Positions 25,636-30,088 of a stretch of 30,088 nt of DNA are shown in pieces. Both the position numbers and the translations under genes were made by a program. Within the stretch, counting starts at the first letter, position 1. Every line of letters begins with the position of its first letter. The DNA is from an uncultured Mailhella sp. Its GTDB lineage: Bacteria > Desulfobacterota > Desulfovibrionia > Desulfovibrionales > Desulfovibrionaceae. The DNA lies in the NCBI RefSeq assembly GCF_905187505.1, contig NZ_CAJJIC010000018.1, forward strand, positions 1-30,088, given 5' to 3'. The notes beneath the pieces were generated by a model. That model saw only the letters and a program-made list of their open reading frames with translations, did not search any database and had not been told where the DNA came from.

Positions 25636-27615
25636 TTAGAGAGTGAGACCGGCGTCGAAGCCCGTGTGCACGGCATGGACGATGCTGGAAGCCTCGACGC
25701 AGTCGCCAACGTTGATGACGTCGAAGGCGGTGTCGATGAACTTGTCGCGTTCCGCCACGAGGGACTTGGTGCCCACGGCGATGATGACGGTGTCGGCTTC
25801 GAGGAACTGCGAGCCTTCGGGCGTTTCCACGGTCGCGCCCTTGTCGGTGATTTCGGTGCAGCGGGCGTTCACCATGGTCTTGACGCCGTACTTCTTGATG
25901 GCGTTCAGGTAGGAGGTGCGTTCGGTGAGCTGAGCCTTGGCAGCGATATATTCGCCCATTTCCACCACGGTGCATTCGCGGCCGAGGCCGTTCAGATGAA
26001 TGCCGAGCTCCACGCCGATGGCGCCGCCGCCGATGATGACGACCTTCTTGCCGACCTTGTCTTCATGACCGAACACGTCGAAGGACATGGTGGCCTTTTC
26101 CACGCCGGGGATGCGGGGAACGATCTGTTCCGCGCCCACGGCCACGATGACGGCGTCGAAGTCGTTCTGATCGATGATTTCGGGGGTGGCTTCGGTGTTG
26201 TAGACCACGGTGATGGAGGGACGCTTCTTGACCTGGCGTTCCAGATATTCGTGGAACAGCTTCATTTCCTTCTTGAACCACATGGGATCGGAGAGAAGGG
26301 CCTGTCCGCCGAGGCGGTCGGTCTTTTCGTAGAGCACTACGGTGTGGCCTCTCATGGCGCAGCTTATGGCCGCTTCCATGCCGGCTACGCCGCCGCCCAC
26401 CACGGCGACCTTCTTCTGGCGGTCGGACGGCGGAATGCGCAGTTTCTGGGCGCTCTGGAACTGCAGGGGGTTGACCATGCACTGACGGTCGTAGCTCGGG
26501 TAGGCGAGCAGGTGCAGATCCTTGGAAATGGCCACGCGGCGGCCGTGGTCCATGCAGTAGTTGCAGCGCAGGCAGGGACGGATGTCGTCCTCGCGGCCTT
26601 CCTTGGCCTTCTTGATGATTTCAGGGTCGGCCATGGCGGAGCGGCTCATGAGCACATAGTCGGCCTGCCCCTTGGCCAGCACTTCTTCGGCGACCTCGGG
26701 GGAATAGATGCCGCCGATGGTGCCCACGGGAATCTTTACGCCGGATTTCTTCACGATTTCACTCGCGTAGGCGTTGTGGGCCGTGCGGTCGAAGCCGGTG
26801 GGGCACTGCTTGGGACGGGTCATGGCGTCCACACGGTGGCCGCAGGTGATGTGCACCATGTCGATGTAGGGTTCGAAGATCTTGACCTGTTCGGCGCACT
26901 CTTCGGGCGTGATGCCGCCTTCGGCCTCATCGTTGCCGTTCATGCGCAGTTCGATGAGCATGCTGTCGCCCACGGTGGCGCGGATGGCCTTGATGACCAT
27001 GAGCGGGAAGCGGCAGCGGTTTTCAATGGAGCCGCCGAACTCGTCGGTGCGGTGGTTGGTGAGCGGAGAGAGGAAGTAGTTGAACAGCCAGCCGTGGCCG
27101 TAGTGCAGCAGCAGACCGTCGAAGTTGGCGATCTGCGCCCAGTGCGCGTATTCGCCGAACAGGGAGGCCACTTCCTCCATGTCTGCCACCGTGGCCGCCA
27201 CGGAGCCGAGATGCGGCTCGTCGTCGGCGGAAATCTTCTTGAAGCCAGCACGCATGTAGGGACCGCCGTGCAGAAATTCCGCGAAGGTCTTGCCGTTGAA
27301 GGCGTGCACGGCGCGCTGCAGGCGCTGGAAGTTCATCTGGTTGCAGGTCTTGGGGTTCAGGTTGAACATATGTTCATGGCTGCCGTCGATGGGCACTTCC
27401 ATGGGCAGGGCCACGGAGGAGAAGCCTCCCTGTATGTAGCGCATCCAGAAGTCGATGCCGAAGGTGTTGATGCGGCCGTCGCTGTCTTCGCCGCCGCCGG
27501 TGGCGCCGGAACCCATGGGGCCGACCAGAACGCGGTTGTTGAAGCGGACCTTGTTCTTGCCCACGTACATGGGTTCAAAGAGGTGGGGATATTTTTCCTT
27601 ATAAATGGGCTTCAT
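25636..27615 (-). CDS. OYE-like Fe-S flavoprotein reductase, paralogue 1 (2,4-dienoyl-CoA reductase/BaiCD-like)
   Basis: The 659 residues show the three-part layout of 2,4-dienoyl-CoA reductase and the bile-acid enzymes BaiCD/BaiH. First is an FMN TIM barrel (about 10-345) with LHYGHGWL (170-177) and LSPLTNHRTDEFGG (182-195). Next is a 4Fe-4S site with Cys348, Cys351, Cys354 and Cys379. Last are FAD and NAD(P) Rossmann domains with VGGGVAGMEAA (406-416), EKTDRLGGQAL (430-440), IIGGGAIGVELG (527-538) and a terminal VINVGDC. Such enzymes use NAD(P)H to reduce conjugated C=C bonds in the cytosol. The residue after HG is Trp176, where many members have Tyr. AAGGAG precedes the ATG. It is the last gene of the module after its paralogue. 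The substrate is not predictable from the sequence. Confidence 0.9.
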   Translation of the reverse strand: MKPIYKEKYPHLFEPMYVGKNKVRFNNRVLVGPMGSGATGGGEDSDGRINTFGIDFWMRYIQGGFSSVALPMEVPIDGSHEHMFNLNPKTCNQMNFQRLQRAVHAFNGKTFAEFLHGGPYMRAGFKKISADDEPHLGSVAATVADMEEVASLFGEYAHWAQIANFDGLLLHYGHGWLFNYFLSPLTNHRTDEFGGSIENRCRFPLMVIKAIRATVGDSMLIELRMNGNDEAEGGITPEECAEQVKIFEPYIDMVHITCGHRVDAMTRPKQCPTGFDRTAHNAYASEIVKKSGVKIPVGTIGGIYSPEVAEEVLAKGQADYVLMSRSAMADPEIIKKAKEGREDDIRPCLRCNYCMDHGRRVAISKDLHLLAYPSYDRQCMVNPLQFQSAQKLRIPPSDRQKKVAVVGGGVAGMEAAISCAMRGHTVVLYEKTDRLGGQALLSDPMWFKKEMKLFHEYLERQVKKRPSITVVYNTEATPEIIDQNDFDAVIVAVGAEQIVPRIPGVEKATMSFDVFGHEDKVGKKVVIIGGGAIGVELGIHLNGLGRECTVVEMGEYIAAKAQLTERTSYLNAIKKYGVKTMVNARCTEITDKGATVETPEGSQFLEADTVIIAVGTKSLVAERDKFIDTAFDVINVGDCVEASSIVHAVHTGFDAGLTL

Positions 27616-27666
27616 GGATAATCTCCTTGGTAGGGCGCGGGCCTTCCTGTTTTTTTTGAGCGTTTC

Positions 27667-27720
27667 AGGTCTGCTGCGTCAGACCTTCCCCGGCCGTCTT
27701 CAGCAAGAAAAGACGGCCGG
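27667..27720 (-). repeat. two hairpins between the paralogous reductase genes
   Basis: CCGGCCGTCTT (27690-27700) pairs with AAGACGGCCGG (27710-27720), and AGGTCTG (27667-27673) pairs with CAGACCT (27680-27686). Neither is followed by a T tract on the minus strand, so read-through into the second gene is likely. They may set the relative amounts of the two mRNAs. Confidence 0.45.
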
Positions 27721-27747
27721 GCTTACGGGACATTGGGGGAGTGCCGG

Positions 27748-29748
27748 CTACAGGATGAGGCCCGCGTCGAATCCGGTTTCAATGGCGTGCTGCATGTTGG
27801 AAGCCTTCTTGCAGTCGCCGATGTTGATGACGTCGAAGGAAACGTTTCTGAAGCTGTCGCGTTCCTCGCGAAGAGGCGTGGTGCCCACGCAGACGATGAC
27901 GGTGTCGGCGGGAAGAAGCGTTCTGCCCTCCTCGTTTTCCACCCACACGCCTTCATCGGTGATTTCCGTGGCTTTGGTGTCGAGCAGCGTGGTCACGTTG
28001 TCCTTCTCCATGAACTGGAGGATGGACATGCGGATGCTCAGTTCGGCGTTGCCGGCCTGGAAGTGGGTGAGTTCCACCACGGTGCAGTCATGGCCGCGCT
28101 CGCTCAGATGGATGGAGAGTTCGCAGCCGATGTCGCCGCCGCCGATGATGACGACCTTCTTGCCGACCTTGTCTTCGTTGCCGAACACGTCGAAGGCCAT
28201 GGTGGCCTTTTCGATGCCGGGAATGGGGGGAACGATCTGCTTCGCGCCCACGGCCACGATGGTGGCGTCGGGGTTGATGTCGGAGATCATTTCAGGCGTG
28301 GCTTCGGTGTTGATGACCACGAAGATGTTGGGATTCTTGCGCACCTGGCGTTCGAGCCACTCGTGGTAGGCCTTCATTTCCTTCTTGAACCACATACCGT
28401 CGGACAGAAGGGCCTGGCCGCCGAGTCTGTCGGTCTTTTCGTAGAGGGTGACTTCATGGCCGCGTTCGGCGGCGCTCAGGGCGGCGCTCATGCCGGCCAC
28501 GCCGCCGCCCACCACGACGACCTTCTTGCGGCGTTCAGGGGCGGGGAACATCTTCTTGGAAGCGGCCTGCATGGAAAGGGGGTTCACGGCGCACATGCGG
28601 TCGAAGCTCACTTCGGAGGCCATGACGAGTTCCTTGCCCTTGATCTTGGACTTTCTGCGGCCGTGGTCGAGGCACATGTTGCAGCGCAGGCAGGGACGGA
28701 TGTCGTCCTCGCGTCCTTCCTTGACCTTCTTCACCCATTCATTGTCGGCGATGGCCGCGCGGGCGATGAGCACGTAGTCGGCCTTGCCGTCTTCGAGCAG
28801 CTTTTCGGCGCGTTCAGGGTTGCCGATGGCGCCCACGGTGCCGATCGGGATGCGCACGCCCGGGGTCTTCTTCACGATTTCGCTGGCGTAGGCATTGTGC
28901 TCGGTGGGGAAGAAGCTCGTGGGCGTCATGCGCGGACGGCTGGTCACGTCGATGCGGGTGCCGCAGCTGATGTGGATCATGTCCACATAGTCCTGGAGCA
29001 GCAGAACCTGCTGAGCGGCGTCTTCAGGGGTGATGCCGCCTTCCATTTCGTCGTTGCCGGTGAGGCGCAGTTCGATGAGAAGGTCGTCGCCTATGACTTC
29101 ACGCACGGCCTTCAGCACCATGATGGGGAAGCGGCAGCGGTTTTCCACGGAACCGCCGAACTCATCGGTACGGTGGTTGGTGAGCGGGGAGAGGAAGTCG
29201 TGGAACAGCCAGCCGTGGGCGAAGTGGATCATGATGCCGTCAAATCCGGCGCGGCGGGCCTGATGGGCGAAGTCCACGCACATGTCGATGATGTCCTGCA
29301 TGTCCTTGGCGTCCATGCCCTTCACGTGGCGGCCCTGATATTCGGAGTCGCTCGCGCCGATGAGCGGCACGTCGGGACGGGTCATGCAGCGTCCGCCGTG
29401 GATGAGTTCGGCGAAGGTCTTGCCGTTGTAGGCGTGCACCGAGCGCTGCAGAAGGTGCATGTTCATGTAGTTGCACTTCTTGGGATTCAGGTCGAACACG
29501 CCTTCATGGCTGCCGTTGGAGGGGATTTCCATGGGCAGGCACACGGAGGAGAATCCGCCGCGGATGATGCCGGTCCAGTAGTCCACGCCGAAGATGTTGA
29601 TGCGGCCGTTGTCCGCGCCGCCGCCGGTGGCGCAGATGCCCACGGGGGACATCATGACGCGGTTGTTGAAGACGAATTCGGTTCTGCCGCGGCGGATGGT
29701 CAGCGGTTCAAACAGCTTGGGATACTTTTTGATGTACGCGGGAATCAT
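27748..29748 (-). CDS. OYE-like Fe-S flavoprotein reductase, paralogue 2 (2,4-dienoyl-CoA reductase/BaiCD-like)
   Basis: A 666-residue paralogue of the next gene, alignable end to end. It has an FMN barrel with MIHFAHGWL (173-181, His175, His178, Trp180) and NHRTDEFGGSVENR (191-204). Cluster cysteines are Cys353, Cys356, Cys359 and Cys386, the last after a Lys/Arg-rich loop. FAD and NAD(P) sites are VGGGVAGMSAA (413-423), EKTDRLGGQAL (437-447) and IIGGGDIGCELS (534-545). As in the neighbour, the Cys spacing is C-x2-C-x2-C, then a long gap. The family reduces alpha,beta-unsaturated acids, CoA esters or steroid enones with NAD(P)H. The ATG has only a weak site (AGAGAG). It starts 38 bases after the permease stop, so the genes form one transcription unit. 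Two active sites of differing specificity are likely, but the substrates are unknown. Confidence 0.9.
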   Translation of the reverse strand: MIPAYIKKYPKLFEPLTIRRGRTEFVFNNRVMMSPVGICATGGGADNGRINIFGVDYWTGIIRGGFSSVCLPMEIPSNGSHEGVFDLNPKKCNYMNMHLLQRSVHAYNGKTFAELIHGGRCMTRPDVPLIGASDSEYQGRHVKGMDAKDMQDIIDMCVDFAHQARRAGFDGIMIHFAHGWLFHDFLSPLTNHRTDEFGGSVENRCRFPIMVLKAVREVIGDDLLIELRLTGNDEMEGGITPEDAAQQVLLLQDYVDMIHISCGTRIDVTSRPRMTPTSFFPTEHNAYASEIVKKTPGVRIPIGTVGAIGNPERAEKLLEDGKADYVLIARAAIADNEWVKKVKEGREDDIRPCLRCNMCLDHGRRKSKIKGKELVMASEVSFDRMCAVNPLSMQAASKKMFPAPERRKKVVVVGGGVAGMSAALSAAERGHEVTLYEKTDRLGGQALLSDGMWFKKEMKAYHEWLERQVRKNPNIFVVINTEATPEMISDINPDATIVAVGAKQIVPPIPGIEKATMAFDVFGNEDKVGKKVVIIGGGDIGCELSIHLSERGHDCTVVELTHFQAGNAELSIRMSILQFMEKDNVTTLLDTKATEITDEGVWVENEEGRTLLPADTVIVCVGTTPLREERDSFRNVSFDVINIGDCKKASNMQHAIETGFDAGLIL

Positions 29749-29786
29749 GAATGAAACTCTCTTTTTTTAGGGATGCACTGAAAGAA

Positions 29787-30088
29787 TTAGAACAGAATGG
29801 AACCGAGACCGTAGCCGAGCACCATGACGACAACCCAGTTGATGAGGCTGTACAGGATGCCGTAGGTCATGACGCAGTTGCCGGGGAGCCATTCCTTCTC
29901 GCCGTACAGGTACGCGGTGAGCGTGGAGGCGGGAGGAGTGATGATGCCGAGCGAACCGATCATGAGAATGCTGAAGAGAATGGCCGGCATCTGAATGTCT
30001 CCGCCGAGGCTCATGCCGATGGTGCAGGCAAGAGGCGAGAACATGGCGAGGCAGGCCAGGTTGTTGGCGACGTTGGTGACGATAATGC
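29787..30088 (-). CDS. SLC13/DASS-like anion permease, C-terminal part (runs off the window)
   Basis: The open frame continues to the window edge. The visible 100 residues are the C-terminal end of a membrane transporter: TNVANNLACLAMFSP, then a helix, GIITPPASTLTAYLYG, and a final hydrophobic helix ending GYGLGSILF. The Asn-rich motif followed by a TPP turn is typical of the second half of divalent anion:Na+ symporters (SLC13/DASS) and related ion-transporter superfamily permeases. It stands 38 bases before the reductase gene on the same strand, so it probably imports, or exchanges, the substrate or product of the reductases. Its 5' end and promoter lie outside the window. Confidence 0.75.
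   Translation of the reverse strand, partial: IIVTNVANNLACLAMFSPLACTIGMSLGGDIQMPAILFSILMIGSLGIITPPASTLTAYLYGEKEWLPGNCVMTYGILYSLINWVVVMVLGYGLGSILF

Noticed and set aside
25606..29754. Two open frames of about 670 codons on the plus strand opposite the reductase genes, similar to each other
   Set aside because: They resemble each other only because the reductase genes below them are paralogues. The products look like antisense translations rich in Gly, His, Val and Asp.

Overview
The window is a GC-rich, gene-dense bacterial chromosome segment. The housekeeping set, together with an SLC13/DASS-type permease, two Fe-S/flavin Old Yellow Enzyme-like reductases, aspartase and an aryl-sulfate sulfotransferase-like protein, fits an anaerobic Desulfovibrionaceae-type deltaproteobacterium (Desulfovibrio, Bilophila or Mailhella-like). 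That taxon is inferred from protein style and gene content; no rRNA is present to confirm it. I see no tRNA, rRNA, CRISPR array, insertion sequence or prophage. The only candidate broken gene is the half-length permease at the left edge.

Layout. (1) 1-2.5 kb: the C-terminal half of a DASS permease (minus), then a stand-alone cytoplasmic-looking aryl sulfotransferase (plus), closed by a perfect inverted-repeat terminator shared with the convergent genes. (2) 2.6-7.1 kb: a minus-strand cluster read yihA > uvrD > thiL > mgsA, tightly packed at its start. (3) 7.4-13.9 kb: plus-strand genes efp, ftsK, folD and aspA, mostly monocistronic, with hairpins between them. The roughly 370-base gap before aspA holds a terminator, a 12-base palindrome and a 12-bp hairpin. 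(4) 14.1-17.7 kb: minus-strand RNA and translation cluster truB > rpsO > pnp, with hairpins between rpsO and pnp. (5) 17.9-25.5 kb: minus-strand CPA2 cation/H+ antiporter > dprA > xerC (overlapping ORFs), then coaX > eno, a terminator, and lolA. (6) 25.6-30.1 kb: a minus-strand module of SLC13-like permease (cut by the window edge) > OYE-like reductase > paralogous OYE-like reductase, ending in a terminator just before the antiporter gene.

Most genes are core functions: thiamine diphosphate, CoA and one-carbon cofactor synthesis, glycolysis and its methylglyoxal branch, RNA turnover, ribosome assembly, chromosome segregation, DNA processing and lipoprotein trafficking. The accessory and most interesting part is the right end. 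A permease next to two diverged reductases with the 2,4-dienoyl-CoA reductase/BaiCD-like three-domain layout suggests uptake and reduction of an unsaturated organic acid. The substrate cannot be read from sequence. A second point of interest is the control region in front of aspA. I did not find evidence for a wholly new system elsewhere in the window.
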